Notes: generated by a model not told the origin, from the sequence alone. Shown: positions 12,269 to 23,382, counted from the stretch's first letter. The stretch is DNA of 64,000 nt from Trematomus loennbergii (GCA_012861695.1 JAAOOA010000628.1:1-64000); one strand, 5' to 3'. Numbers and translations: made by a program.

Positions 12269-12610
12269 TTAAACAGATCCTGTATCAGCCATCCTACGGT
12301 GAAACATGGCAATCATGTGTGCTTTCCGTCGGCCAATCCTTTTCCTAAAGCTTTTGAACTGCCTTTGATGCTGAAGAAACTTTGCGATTATAGCATTCGA
12401 CGTGTGGCGGCTCCGGATTTTTGTCGGACGCCTAATAGGCTCAGGCTCTGGCCGCATTAACGAAGTTACAAAGCTGTATAACATGAGCACAAACAGCACA
12501 ACTTCAGTCGACTCCATCTCCATCATGTCTGAGGTCGGAAGGTAAACAACAGACAGTATACGCGGGAAGTTTTTCTTCTTCTTCTTCTCTTGTTTTGTAG
12601 CGGATTGCAA
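12269..12610 (-). pseudogene. Transposase exon 1 of Harbinger element B
   Basis: The minus-strand reading aligns with exon 1 at 9133-9411: both have LYSFVT near the start, SNAI in the middle and the basic motif RIGRRKAH followed by MFHRR or MFRRR. The rest of the transposase is missing from B, so B cannot move itself. Confidence 0.6.
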
Positions 12611-13125
12611 ACAACTTTAAGGTGCTTACCGCCACCTACTGTACTTGTAATCTTCCCTCAGGGAAAAGTGGTGAATGCGATCTGTACTAAGTGCCCTGGG
12701 GTTAAAAGCGCCAGGGCTCTTAGTGCCGGAACTAAGTACAGGAAAGTACTTGGTGTGAACGCGGCTAATAGCGCAGACACACCTTAGTGCAAAGATTAAA
12801 TGTCAGTATCAAAACAGTACTCATACTGTATATTTGTATTAATATGATATATTATTATGTTAAATGTGTGTTAAAGACAATGGGATGAGGTTGAAAGCTC
12901 TTTAAAAAGCTTTTGTCTACCATCTTTACTGTGATAAATACATACATGTTAAGCATACACACCTGAATAACTACGTTACACACACAGGTTAGTCTGTGTA
13001 CCGCTGCACTGCTGCTGGTTTAAACAAAGACAGTCATGATGCTAGTGCCGTGCATGTAGGTTCTCTTTTATTTATCAGCAGCAGATCAATAAGTGTCAGT
13101 AGTATCAAAACTATAATAACAGTGG

Positions 13126-13126
<1 letters not shown>

Positions 13127-13174
<48 letters not shown>
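13127..13174. repeat. (TA)n microsatellite
   Basis: About 23 uninterrupted TA dinucleotides. Confidence 0.95.
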
Positions 13175-13177
<3 letters not shown>

Positions 13178-13289
13178 ACAATAGGTAGGCTCAGCAGCAG
13201 ACACACCTTAGTGCAAAGTTAGGTGTCAGTATTAATAACAGTGGCATATATATATAATCATAATAATACAAAATTAACTGTCCCAGGTG

Positions 13290-13415
13290 TAGGCAATTTG
13301 GGGTGAAGTGTCTTGCCCAGGGACACAACGACATCCTGACTGCAGTGGGGTTTGAACCTGTGCTCCCCTGATCTGAACACCAACGCACCAGACCACTGCA
13401 CCACACGCCTCCCAA
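13290..13415 (-). mobile_element. tRNA-derived SINE, head region
   Basis: On the minus strand the sequence has an A-box-like GTGGTGCAGTGGTCTGG and a B-box-like GGTTCAAACCCC about 35 bp later, followed by the fish SINE motif GTCCCTGGGCAAGACACTTC. These are internal RNA polymerase III promoter elements. No A-rich or LINE-like tail is clear, so it is partial. Confidence 0.65.
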
Positions 13416-13485
13416 CAAGTCATTGTACAGTTTATCAACGACAAGTTTTTCTTAATTTTTGTATTGAAGGCCTGTTGGATTTAAT

Positions 13486-14310
13486 CAGCTCGCTTAGCAC
13501 TGCCAGAAGCCCAGCCGGTAGTCCGATTCCTGGGCCTTGTGTGAATGCAGCAGCCGTTCGTCGTGCATCTCCTTGGCACGCAGGTCCTCATTCTCCTTGC
13601 TGACCATGGCACGGCAGTCCATCGCCATGATGGTGTCAAGGAAGCTGTCATCGCGCGCCCACTTTCCTAAGGTGAAATATGCAAGATCAGTTTAATCGCA
13701 ACAACGAGACAACATTGTCCAACATTGGACATGGTGCAGGCAGGGACAGTGTACAAAATGTATTGTTTTGTGCTTAATGTATGCTTGAACTTTGTTTTAT
13801 AGGGATTAGTGGACATCAGTTAGATGTGTAACCTTCTTTCAAGGCCAGAGTAGTTACAGTGTAAGTGGATTGACATCTAACATAACATGGCTGAGTACAA
13901 TTATAACAATCAATAAAAAAAAGGAAAAATAGAATTTCAATTACATTTCTACTTAAATGTGCAAAAATATTAGAACATCAGTCTTTGTGGCATGCAGGTA
14001 ATCAACTGTTTAAGCTTTTACCATTAACATGTAGAATGAATGTTGCAAATGACTTGAAATTATAGCAACTACAATGTATTGTTAGAGGTAGCATTATGTC
14101 CAGCTAGCATGCTAATTGCTAACGTTATATTATCGTTTTATCCCGGAGGGGAAAACTAGTTTCTAATCCAGAGAGAAACACCTCGCCTGAAACACACGAT
14201 TAGTGCCATGAGTTAGTGAAGCAAATTACAGAACATTGCACACTTATTCACAAGTCAAAACGTGTTCATAGCGGGGACGGCTGAGAATAGCTAGCTAGCT
14301 AGATGTTGTT
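13486..14310 (-). pseudogene. 3' part of the Myb-like gene of Harbinger element A
   Basis: The minus strand from 13675 to 13486 encodes a charged helical segment ending HKAQESDYRLGFWQC and a stop, preceded by an acceptor. The stretch 14160-14310 is the reverse complement of intron 1 and the exon 2 start of the gene in copy B (shared blocks CACTAACTCATGGCACTAAT-like and TAGCTAGCTAGAT). Exon 2 is truncated here. The upstream exon is found 13 kb away at 27705-27830. Confidence 0.5.
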
Positions 14311-14344
14311 AGCCAGCTTGGACATATGATAGCAAGTTCTAGCA

Positions 14345-15790
14345 TGACCTCAAATACACCTGAACATCAGCAGGAGAGGACTCTTTAAAGTAGAGACATT
14401 ACATACTGATATACACCTGAACATCAGCAGGAGAGGACTCTTTAAAGTAGAGACACTACATACTGATATACACCTGAACATCAGCAGGAGAGACTCTTTA
14501 AAGTAGAGACACTACATACTGATATACACCTGAATATCAGCAGGAGAGGACTCTTTAAAGTAGAGACACTACATACTGATATACACCTGAACATCAGCAG
14601 GAGAGGACTCTTTAAAGTAGAGACACTACATACTGATATACACCTGAACATCAGCAGGAGAGGACTCTTTAAAGTAGAGACACTACATACTGATATACAC
14701 CTGAACATCAGCAGGAGAGGACTCTTTAAAGTAGAGACACTACATACTGATATACACCTGAACATCAGCAGGAGAGGACTCTTTAAAGTAGAGACACTAC
14801 ATACTGATATACACCTGAACATCATCAGGAGAGTACTCTTTAAAGTAGAGACATTACATACTGATATACACCTGAACATCAGCAGGAGAGGACTCTTTAA
14901 AGTAGAGACACTACATACTGATATACACCTGACCATCAGCAGGAGAGGACTCTTTAAAGTAGAGACACTACATACTGATATACACCTGAAGATCAGCAGG
15001 AGAGGACTCTTTAAAGTAGAGACACTACATACTGATATACACCTGAACATCAGCAGGAGAGGACTCTTTAAAGTAGAGACACTACATACTGATATACACC
15101 TGAACATCAGCAGGAGAGGACTCTTTAAAGTAGAGACACTACACACTGATATACACCTGAACATCAGCAGGAGAGGACTCTTTAAAGTAGAGACATTACA
15201 TACTGATATACACCTGAACATCAGCAGGAGAGGACTCTTTAAAGTAGAGACACTACACACTGATATACACCTGAACATCAGCAGGAGAGGACTCTTTAAA
15301 GTAGAGACACTACATACTGATATACACCTGAACATCAGCAGGAGAGGACTCTTTAAAGTAGAGACACTACATACTGATATACACCTGAACATCAGCAGGA
15401 GAGGACTCTTTAAAGTAGAGACACTACATACTGATATACACCTGAACATCAGCAGGAGAGGACTCTTTAAAGTAGAGACACTACATACTGATATACACCT
15501 GAACATCAGCAGGAGAGAACTCTTTAAAGTAGAGACACTACATACTGATATACACCTGAACATCAGCAGGAGAGGACTCTTTAAAGTAGAGACACTACAT
15601 ACTGATATACACCTGAACATCAGCAGGAGAGGACTCTTTAAAGTTGAGACACTACATATACTGATATACACCTGAACATCAGCAGGAGAGGACTCTTTAA
15701 AGTAGAGACACTACATACTGATATACACCTGAACATCAGCAGGAGAGAACTCTTTAAAGTAGAGACACTACTATTGATATACACCTGAAA
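14345..15790. repeat. 57-bp minisatellite, about 25 copies
   Basis: A 57-bp unit containing ACACCTGAACATCAGCAGG and GACTCTTTAAAGTAGAGACA repeats almost perfectly. Because 57 is divisible by 3 and one minus-strand frame lacks stops, the array reads as a 396-residue open frame with a 19-residue repeat. I do not count it as a gene: substitutions are not biased to third positions and no promoter or unique domain flanks it. Confidence 0.92.
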
Positions 15791-16497
15791 CGTGTCCTCT
15801 TTAAATGTGCACCAGCCTCTTTTCTCCCACAGCTTATTATCCGGTCTTAAATCTGACGAAGGCACAAAAGTGTTTCTGTTTGCAGAGAGTTATAAATTAA
15901 CTTCGCCCTCACATCAATCTTCGTGTTTGAATGACAGCCGAAGTTTACGGCATGCTACTCAGCTGTCAAACTGCTAATGAAGATCTCTGACCTTCTCTGA
16001 AAGTTGAAGAACAATTAGACTCACAGCCAATGATAAGGAGTACGAACGACGGAAAGAAGAAATCTCTGCACTCAACATCCACAAATATTAAAACAAAATA
16101 CTTATCTGGGATGTTGAGTGCCAGGAAAACACACACAACGAAATAGCTCAAACCAAACAGTCCATCTATAGAGGATTGGTACGATATCATTTATGAAATC
16201 TTTATGTGTGTCTTGGTCTGCTGAGATGCTCTTTCACATCAACCTCATCGTGTCTCTGCTGTAGATGTTTGCAGTGTATGTGCAGGTGTGTTTCATCTGT
16301 GTGAGCAGTATCAATTGAAATCAGTCGCTTGGTAGATTAGGAGGAATTATGGTTGTTTTTTTTGAAGATTGTTTTTTTATAATATATTTTTAGATGCTTG
16401 GAATGTCAAAAATAAAAAAAATCCATAGTTTTAGTTTTTAATAAATCCATGCTATCTTGACTTTGGAAAGATATAATTATTGGTTTTAACGAAAAGG
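15791..16497. other. No recognised gene
   Basis: Low-GC sequence, no supported coding exon or repeat ends. Confidence 0.3.
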
Positions 16498-16505
16498 GTG
16501 TAAAC

Positions 16506-17220
16506 CAGGGGTGTCCAAACTTTTTTCACAGAGGGCCACATACAGAAAAATATATGAAGGGCTAGGCCACTCCCTAGAGGAGAGGTATATCGGCTCATAA
16601 GATCAGTTATAAGTTGGAAAAATCAATCAATAGTAGGTCAATTATTCTTGATACTTAAAAATGCGTTTAAGATAAAAGAACAGCCTCCATCAAAGCTCTC
16701 CATAGGGTTTCATTTATTTTGTTACAATAAGTGTTGGCATGCTCATTCCTTAAAACAGAGGCTTCAGATTGCTTATGATTAGAGGAAATATGAAGGGTAT
16801 ATTTCAAGGTTGTTATGTACATTAGATTTGTTAGAAAATGTTTTCAACTTTAATTGACTGAATTTATTTGAAAATTTGGCTTATTTACACATGAATACTG
16901 TGTAATATATTTGAACATGTATATTTAAGAAGTACAATACAAGGCAAGCAGAAGTTTAATTTGTTGGCCATATTTCATTATACTTTTTTAATTTGCTGAG
17001 GGCCGATTCAAGGTTCAAGGTTCAAGGTTCTTTATTTTTCAAACGAACATAGTTACAGTGTAGTTATGTCGATGAAAATCTTGTGTCACAGACTTCTCCA
17101 ACACAAAACACAGATAAACAGAACAATATAGTGCAAGTAAATAGTAAATACAAGAAGAAAATAGTTTAAAAAAGTGAAATAGTGATAGTGGTCCCCTGGG
17201 TTGTAGTTTGGACCCCCCTG
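16506..17220. mobile_element. hAT MITE, 715 bp, TSD GTGTAAAC
   Basis: The left end CAGGGGTGTCCAAAC and right end GTTTGGACCCCCCTG are near-perfect inverted repeats. They are flanked by an exact 8-bp duplication GTGTAAAC at 16498-16505 and 17221-17228, diagnostic of hAT transposition. A LINE-type tail (about 17010-17130, reading TTCAAGGTTCTTTATTT) is nested inside. Confidence 0.88.
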
Positions 17221-17766
17221 GTGTAAACTAACTGTGTGTTTCACATGTCTGTCCTCCTGTGTTTATTTTGTGTGTGTGGTGTATCTCCAAGTCACACTTA
17301 AGTTCCATCAATGTAAACAGTTATCCAGGGACCTGCCTCACTTTACAGTGGCCTGCCGTGTAGAAAATAACCCAGCAGCAGGAGCGCATCAAAGCCAGCT
17401 TATATTGCTAACAGGGAGGAGAGTCCAGATGGTCTCCTACCAGTAATAAGACCCGATTCGCAGCCTGAGGCAGAAAAACAAGAGCACTTCAGTGAAGAAA
17501 CACGACTGTTCCGTCTATATGTCTCTGTACTAAATGCCTCATGTTAGTTGGCAGATAAACACATATCTCAGTGGCTCGGGCTGTGCATCGAGGACCAGTG
17601 CAGAGCTTGCTCTCTGAAAGTAAAACAAAATTGCAAAACCAAGAATGTACATTTAAGTGAGGTCTGGCAATCTTTTGTAGTGGACTGTCGTATAGGCCTC
17701 CACTGCTGTTGCATAAATATTTCATTCATCTAATAAATCTATCATCAATAAACATTTTTTTGTTAA

Positions 17767-18660
17767 AGCTCCCATGTCATGCTTTTCCGGTTATTACCCG
17801 TCCCTTGTGTTTATGAAGGTTTTTATGCATGTAAACGGTGCAGAGTCAAAACCCTCAAAGTACACCCTGTAGCGAGTAAAACTCTAACACTCTAATACCT
17901 CCCCAAAACGCCTCGTTGGAGATACGTCACTGCCCATTTGAGTCTTCCATTTAGTTCCGGGTACGGCCTGATGTCATGCGGTACCCGGAACGAAATGGAC
18001 CAATCCGAAGAGCTATGGCCACACCCTCTGCCAGCCTAACATTTTTTTTGGAAGCTCTGTTCAGTTCACAATAGATCCAGTCATGCCATGCCAAGGACCT
18101 GTTTCCTGAAATGTGAGGAGAAATCTGAGCTGTTTGTCCTACCGACGGAAGAACCACGACGAAGTCAGTGGTTGAAATTTCTTTTTAACACTGTTCCTTC
18201 AGAGGTTCGAAGAACCGGCATTTCACAGACGAAAGCTTCCAAAAACATTGCCCAGTTTGAGGCCGGATATGCACAGCTTGTTTGGACCGTTTGGAGCAGG
18301 GGAAGATTCGGGTACACAACCTGTAAGTTTGCATTGTTATTTGTGTATTTATCAAACAAGGTATCTACCACGACTGTTTAAATGTGTAAACATGTTTCGG
18401 ACTGCTAAGCCAGTGCTAACTGTGCTAACTAAGTTGCTAGCCTTAACAAGAGGTAACTGGGCACAGGTGGAAACAATCAGGGGCGGGGCTGACGCTGATG
18501 AGAGCGGGAGACACACACAAGGATAGGGAGTGAAGGGACCTGGAATGAAACCCAAAGGTGAGTACCAAAATAAGACAGGACGTGGGAGACAAGACAAAAC
18601 ATGATTAAACAAAAACATAAAACATGACTGAACTCTTGTTGACGGGACACAACAATATAT
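17767..18660 (+). mobile_element. Kolobok-like TTAA element with THAP-domain remnant
   Basis: TTAA at 17763-17766 precedes AGCTCCCATGTCATG, an end shared with the element at 18675. Between 18088 and 18280 the plus strand encodes CFLKCEEKSELFVLP, RRSQWLKFLFNTVP and later QFEAGYAQ, which is the pattern of a THAP zinc-finger domain. The C-x2-H half of the finger is missing, replaced by unrelated residues. Kolobok transposons use TTAA targets and encode THAP proteins, so the two clues agree. The right end was not found. Confidence 0.5.
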
Positions 18661-18674
18661 TGACAGAATTTTAA

Positions 18675-19040
18675 AGGGCCCATGTCATGGCCATTTCCAC
18701 TGATCATAATTACATTGTTGAGGTATACTAAAATAGATTTATACTGTGCAATTTTCCAAACTCACATTGGTTTCGCATACAGCATCTCTGTCAAGCATGT
18801 GTATTCAGCAGTATTCACTCTCTCCACTAAACGACTCGTTGGAGCTCTTGCCCCCCCCTCCCTGTGAGCCTAGTGTGCTCCGATTGGTCAGCTCGGCCAC
18901 TCTGTTCTGATTAGTCAACCACCAGAGAGGCTGCGCCCATGTCTAAACGGCTGCTCTCAGCCGAACATCAGTCTTATCATGGCGTCGGTACAGCCGTATA
19001 TTTTATACGCCAACTAACCGAACTGTAGCTACAACTGTTG
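18675..19040 (+). mobile_element. Second Kolobok-like TTAA element, partial
   Basis: TTAA at 18671-18674 is followed by AGGGCCCATGTCATGG, matching the left end at 17767. Both copies share a later block with CGTTGGAG. It stops abruptly where the coiled-coil ORF begins, so its right end is missing. Confidence 0.45.
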
Positions 19041-19046
19041 TTATAG

Positions 19047-20219
19047 AAGAGTGTGACGGCCCCAGGGCCTGCCGTCTCTCAGCAGACGAAGGAAGCAGAA
19101 GAACTGGCCCGTCTGACTCGGGGGAACCAACAGCTCGCCTGTGAGAACAGAAGACTGCAAAGTGAACTGGAGGCTGCTCTCAATAAACGGCACGTTGAGG
19201 AGAAGAAGCTTCAGGGCGACGGAGCAGCTAACAGCAGACTGGAGGAGGCCATTAAGACGGAGGAGGCTCGTTTCTCCAGAGCCTCAAAGAAGATCAAGAG
19301 CCAAGAGAAAGAGCTGTCTGAGAAGACCCTGGCTTTGGAGAAGAGCCTGACAGCCGAGAAACTCCTAAAGTCGTCTCTAAAAAGTGAGAAGAAGCGATTT
19401 GAGAGGATGGTTGGAAAGCAGGCGTCAGCTGGACCTCCTTCAATCCTCGCTCAACAACAGAGAGAAGCATCTACGTACGACATGCAGACATTAAGGAGGG
19501 AGAATGCTGACATCAGGGCTACGTTCCTTGTCCTGGAGAGAGAACATGACAGAGAAAGATGTGATCTCCGCTCTCTCTCTGCGGGCCATGAAGAGATGCT
19601 GTCAAGGACAAATGATAGCATTTCTGACAATCAGTTTACCATCACTAATCTACAGTGCATTGTAAATGAGCTCAAAGCAAAGGAGTCAAAGATGAAGATG
19701 AGACAGGCCGATCTGGAAGAAGCCCTCAAACAGGAAAAGACAAGAAACTCTGAGCTGCACCATACTGTTGATCAGATCTCCTCCAGTTTGGACAAAGAAA
19801 GGAGCAGGTGTGAGAAGCACCGCGACGAGCTTCAAGAAGCTTTGAAGAAGCAGATCACAACTCTGGAGGAAAACAACAAATTGACCTTGTCTCTGCAGAA
19901 GGCTCAGGAAACCTTCCCCAGGCTTCAGGAAAAACAACGTGCAGAGACAAACTACAACTTTGGAGACATCAGTGACACCGAGTTCAGGCTCAGGGAGCAG
20001 AAACATGCCCTGGATGAGAGCAATAAGGCGCTGTACCACCTCCAGCAGGAGTACACCAATCTGGGGAGGAGGCACTGGGACATCAACGCTGAGTATCGTG
20101 AGCTGCTCAGGACTCACACTGCCCTCCAAGTCAGACATGAGAGGCTCAGCAATGCTCAAGGAAACCCACGCCCAGACTTCAGTCCATATCTCTTCCAGTC
20201 AAATTGTGCAGCACACTAG
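19047..20219 (+). CDS. Intronless coiled-coil ORF, 5' incomplete, function unknown
   Basis: About 390 codons are open without a stop, from just after TAG (19044-19046) to TAG at 20217. There is no ATG at the start; the first codons read AAG AGT GTG ACG, and the nearest in-frame ATG is more than 350 bp in. The start is preceded by TTGTTATAG, which could be a splice acceptor, so this may be a last exon or a 5'-truncated retrocopy. The protein is almost wholly charged coiled coil, rich in E, K, Q and L, with segments such as LARLTRGNQQLACENRRLQ and SEKTLALEKSLTAEKLLKS. No enzymatic or membrane motif is visible and I do not recognise the family. A LINE-type tail begins about 115 bp after the stop. 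A damaged second copy of residues about 50-125 lies at 20610-20905. An intact frame this long among decayed repeats suggests recent origin or selection. Confidence 0.5.
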   Translation, partial: KSVTAPGPAVSQQTKEAEELARLTRGNQQLACENRRLQSELEAALNKRHVEEKKLQGDGAANSRLEEAIKTEEARFSRASKKIKSQEKELSEKTLALEKSLTAEKLLKSSLKSEKKRFERMVGKQASAGPPSILAQQQREASTYDMQTLRRENADIRATFLVLEREHDRERCDLRSLSAGHEEMLSRTNDSISDNQFTITNLQCIVNELKAKESKMKMRQADLEEALKQEKTRNSELHHTVDQISSSLDKERSRCEKHRDELQEALKKQITTLEENNKLTLSLQKAQETFPRLQEKQRAETNYNFGDISDTEFRLREQKHALDESNKALYHLQQEYTNLGRRHWDINAEYRELLRTHTALQVRHERLSNAQGNPRPDFSPYLFQSNCAAH

Positions 20220-20331
20220 AAAATGATCCTCCAAGGACATTTTGAGTGTGCGACTGGCTCCGACGCAAATATGTTTTTTAGTTATAATTTTGAATATGTT
20301 TTATTTTTTTTAATGTATTATCTTTTTTATT

Positions 20332-20570
20332 TTCACACTACATCTGTTGCATGTCTGTCCTCTATTGCTTTCCCCTATGTTTTTTCCATTTGTCTACACG
20401 GTAACTGTCAGGTTTTCTTTGGAAATTGTTCCTTGTCCGATGTGAGGGTCTAAGGACAGAGGGTGTCTTTTTATGATATTTATATTCTGTACGAACTGTA
20501 AAGTCCCCCGAGATAAATGTAAAATGAGTGATATTGGGCCATACAAATAAACGTTGCTTGATTGATAATG
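20332..20570 (+). mobile_element. LINE-type 3' tail joined to the coiled-coil ORF
   Basis: Contains GATGTGAGGGTCTAAGGACA, GATATTGGGCCATA and AAATAAACGTTGCTTGATTG, matching the tails at 21590-21858 and 49440-49545. An AATAAA-like signal and terminal TTGATTGAT repeats are present. No reverse transcriptase lies upstream, only the coiled-coil ORF. Confidence 0.6.
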
Positions 20571-20609
20571 TATGGGGGCTGGGCAAAGCGTCACCAATAA
20601 AAAAAGGGA

Positions 20610-20905
20610 AGTCTCAACTGCACATTGATGAGAAGAAGCTTCAGGGCGACAGAGGAGCTAACAGCAGACTGAAGGAGGCCATTAAGAAGGAAAAGGCTCG
20701 TTTCTCCAGAGCCTCAAAGAAGATCCAGAGCCAAGAGAAAGAGCTGTCTGAGAAGAATCTGGCTTTAGAAGAGAGCCTGACAGCCGAGAAACTCCCAAGG
20801 TCGTCTCTCAAAAGTGAGATTTGAGAAGATGGTTGGAAAGCAGGCTGGACCTCTTTCAATCCTCACTAAACTCCTAAGGTCGTCTCTCAAAAGTGAGAAG
20901 AAGCG
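20610..20905 (+). pseudogene. Partial, frameshifted copy of the coiled-coil ORF
   Basis: Aligns to about 19194-19420 of the intact ORF (EKKLQGD, FSRASKKIQSQEKELSEK, SLTAEKL). It then loses a few bases in the KSEKKRFE segment, which breaks the frame, and repeats the LRSSLKSEKKR block a second time. The next LINE-type tail follows about 700 bp later, so the order ORF then tail is the same as in the first unit. Confidence 0.6.
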
Positions 20906-21589
20906 ATCACAAATGGTCCGTTGTCAAAGTCCCAGGAAATGTGAAGTTTAGCCAACAATCTGGTCCTTTGAGAGCTTTAGTGGTGATATTACTAATACCA
21001 CATTATTGTTGTTATTACAGTGTTATAGTTGTCTCTTTGTAGACACTGATTTAAATTATTCTTAAACTATGATTTTTTTTTATGCTGTGTATGTAATTTG
21101 TTATATGTAGTGTTTATCTTTTATCTGGACCCTGAGTGTAATACGTTGTTTTTTTTGGATTGATTATATGTTTTATTTTCACGTTTGTCAATTTTCTTTT
21201 AATTAAAATGTCAAGAATTTGTGATGGATGTTTTTCTGAAAGTGGCATAGTGCAACAACATTTGCTGCCCAGTGTTCAAATGAATATAATTGTGCACCAG
21301 ACTAAGAAGACATTTCAGCCTTCAGTTTCTTGTTGGTGTCTATCTACGCCGGGATCCTGAGTCGTGGCTGATCCTGTTGCTGTGGTCCTGGATCCTGAGT
21401 CCTGAGTCCGCATCCTTAGTCCTGGACTCGAGTCGTGGCTGAACCTGTCACTGCGGTCCTGCCTGACTCTCATCATACTACTTCCCTGATGGCTCCCACA
21501 GGATTGTTGACATCCTCGTGGATTCATCTTCTTATTATAGACACATGCATTTCCAAACATTGGTCTACCTACGCTGTAAAATGTATTAT

Positions 21590-21858
21590 CTCTTCGATTT
21601 ACACACGGCATCTATTGCACGTCTGTCCGTCCTGGGAGAGGGATCCCTCCTCTGTTGCTCCCTGAGGTTTCTCCCATGTTCCTTTAAACTGTGGGGTTTT
21701 CTCTGGAAGTGTTTCCTTGTACGATGTGAGGGTCTAAGGACAGAGGGTGTCGTATGGTCATACTGATATTCTGTACAAACTGTGAAGTCCACTGAGACTA
21801 ATGTAACATTTGTGATATTGGGCTATATAAATAAACATTGATTGATTGATTGATTCAG
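21590..21858 (+). mobile_element. LINE-type 3' tail, second copy
   Basis: Shares TGAGGGTCTAAGGACAGAGG, GATATTGGGCTATATAAATA and a terminal (TTGA)n run with the tails at 20332 and 49440. Upstream (21340-21480) is a short region of GGATCCTGAGTC and CCTGAGTC variants. Confidence 0.6.
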
Positions 21859-21918
21859 TGAGCAAATCTCTACATCTACATTTCCGAGGAAAATATTTGT
21901 GTACATGTTTTGTTTTAA

Positions 21919-22596
21919 AGGTCACCTATCATGTTTTTAGGCAATAGCATAGGTCTCAGATATATAAAATATATAAAAAACATGTCTATGAAGTGTTTTG
22001 CTCAAAATACCAAACAGATCACCCATTCTAGCCATGCCTCATATCCCTCTATTTCACTTCCTGTTTCAAAAGTGCTGATTCTGGGTATAAAGCTTTAAAA
22101 GAAAAATTGATAAAAAAGAGGGGCGGAGCTCATGCGGGAGATTCTACCGGCAGATTCTGCCGTGATGAAACGCCATATCATGGATTATCAAGGATTCTCT
22201 CTGAAACAGTATGGAGCTCAAAGGCTTTCTCTCTTGCCGGTTATACCACAAGGTGAGTTCCTTTTTATTTCCTGCTTCTTCACACACATGCTCTCCAGTA
22301 CAGGTTAGCTCTGAGTGTTAGCGATGCTAATGTAAACACCGACCATATTACGTCCAAAACAGTCGGGCATTGTTTCTGATAGCAACTTTCTGATAGTGCC
22401 GTGGGTCCGCGGCCGATATGACGTCAAACCGCCGCAAATCTGGATCAGCTCCGTTGTACCTCAGTTTTTAGAGATTTGGGTATGGAGGAAAAGAGAGAGG
22501 GTTTTATTTTCTGACGCTGCGTGAGTCTCCTGACACACCGGGGACACATAGTTATGTATAAGACATCAAAAAGTGCATTTTGCATGATAGGTCCCT
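21919..22596. mobile_element. TTAA-target MITE, full length, 678 bp
   Basis: Flanked by TTAA at 21915-21918 and 22597-22600. The ends are inverted: AGGTCACCTATCATG at left, CATGATAGGTCCCT at right. Its sibling is at 40856-41534 and partial relatives lie at 32007 and 57254. TTAA targets fit piggyBac or Kolobok transposases; none is encoded here. Confidence 0.78.
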
Positions 22597-23144
22597 TTAA
22601 ATAACTGCCATGTGTGGAAAAAAATAAAATAAAAAAATGTTAGAAAGAAGAAACCAAGATATTTAGGATAGAGAATGTGTCCTCTGCTGTGCATTGAAAT
22701 AACAGATGCATGAAATTAAAAACACAACTCAGTGGAAACCATGTCCCCACGTGGCTTAACCTCTTTCACTGATTTAATATCAAACTGTGTCCTTCAGGAG
22801 CAAACAACAGAAGAAGATGCATTTATTATTATATAAAACACAAGTGTCCTGCAGCGGGGGGGAGAGTGTCCTTTCAAACACTATTAAAGAAACACATGTG
22901 GTCGATCACAGAGCCCAGTTTGTATATATAATGAGGATACTGAGGGGTGCGTTTAGCATGAAACACTTGAAATAACTAACGGAGAAGTTAACAAAGAAAG
23001 TAGAAAGAAAGTGGAGGTCATAGAAAAACTATTTCTTCTAAAAAGTGAGCAATGATTGAGAGTCAGAGCTAAACCTTTCAGACGTGTGTATCTCACTCTG
23101 CTCTGTGACTTTCACTCATGTACCTTTGTTATTCATGTTTTATT

Positions 23145-23270
23145 ATCTTTTGCTTGAAATTAGTGTTTTTAAATGCCATTTTATAACATGTTTCTTAATG
23201 TCTTTCATTTTTGTAAAGCACTTTGAATTGCCTTGTGTTGAAAGGTGCTATATGAATAAACTTGCCTCGC
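23145..23270 (+). mobile_element. Solo 3' end of an L2-type LINE
   Basis: Contains TTTGTAAAGCACTTTGAATT and GTGTTGAAAGGTGCTATATG followed by AATAAACTTGCC, matching the 3' end of the LINE at 53210-55795. Extreme 5' truncation is typical of LINE insertions. Confidence 0.75.
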
Positions 23271-23382
23271 TGCACATCTAGAAACTAAAACAAAGCCAAG
23301 AGTAATATTTGGAGCGGATGAAAACTAGTGAAAAGAAATGTCAGCCGTCTCAAAGCTCTACCTGATGATTGCACGAAAACAT

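Larger units (their letters stand above)
9833..12765. mobile_element. Harbinger-like element B, nested in element A, TSD TA
   Basis: The left end GCCGCGTTCACACC (9833) is mirrored by GGTGTGAACGCGGC ending at 12765, flanked by TA (9831-9832, 12766-12767). It carries a plus-strand Myb-like gene remnant and a minus-strand transposase exon 1, the reverse of the gene order in element A. It therefore lies in opposite orientation inside A. Subterminal GTACTTTTCGCGTTTTAG and AAGTGCC motifs are shared with the 673-bp copy at 49618. Confidence 0.7.

Noticed and set aside
13290..13415. tRNA gene
   Set aside because: A- and B-box-like motifs are present but no cloverleaf arms or anticodon stem fit; it is a SINE head.
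14481..15671. 396-codon minus-strand frame with a 19-residue repeat
   Set aside because: A tandem 57-bp minisatellite that happens to be a multiple of 3; no unique domain, promoter or selection signal.
14345..15790. CRISPR-like array
   Set aside because: Units are contiguous without unique spacers and the genome is vertebrate.
19686..20159. 157-codon minus-strand frame
   Set aside because: Shadow of the coiled-coil ORF on the other strand.
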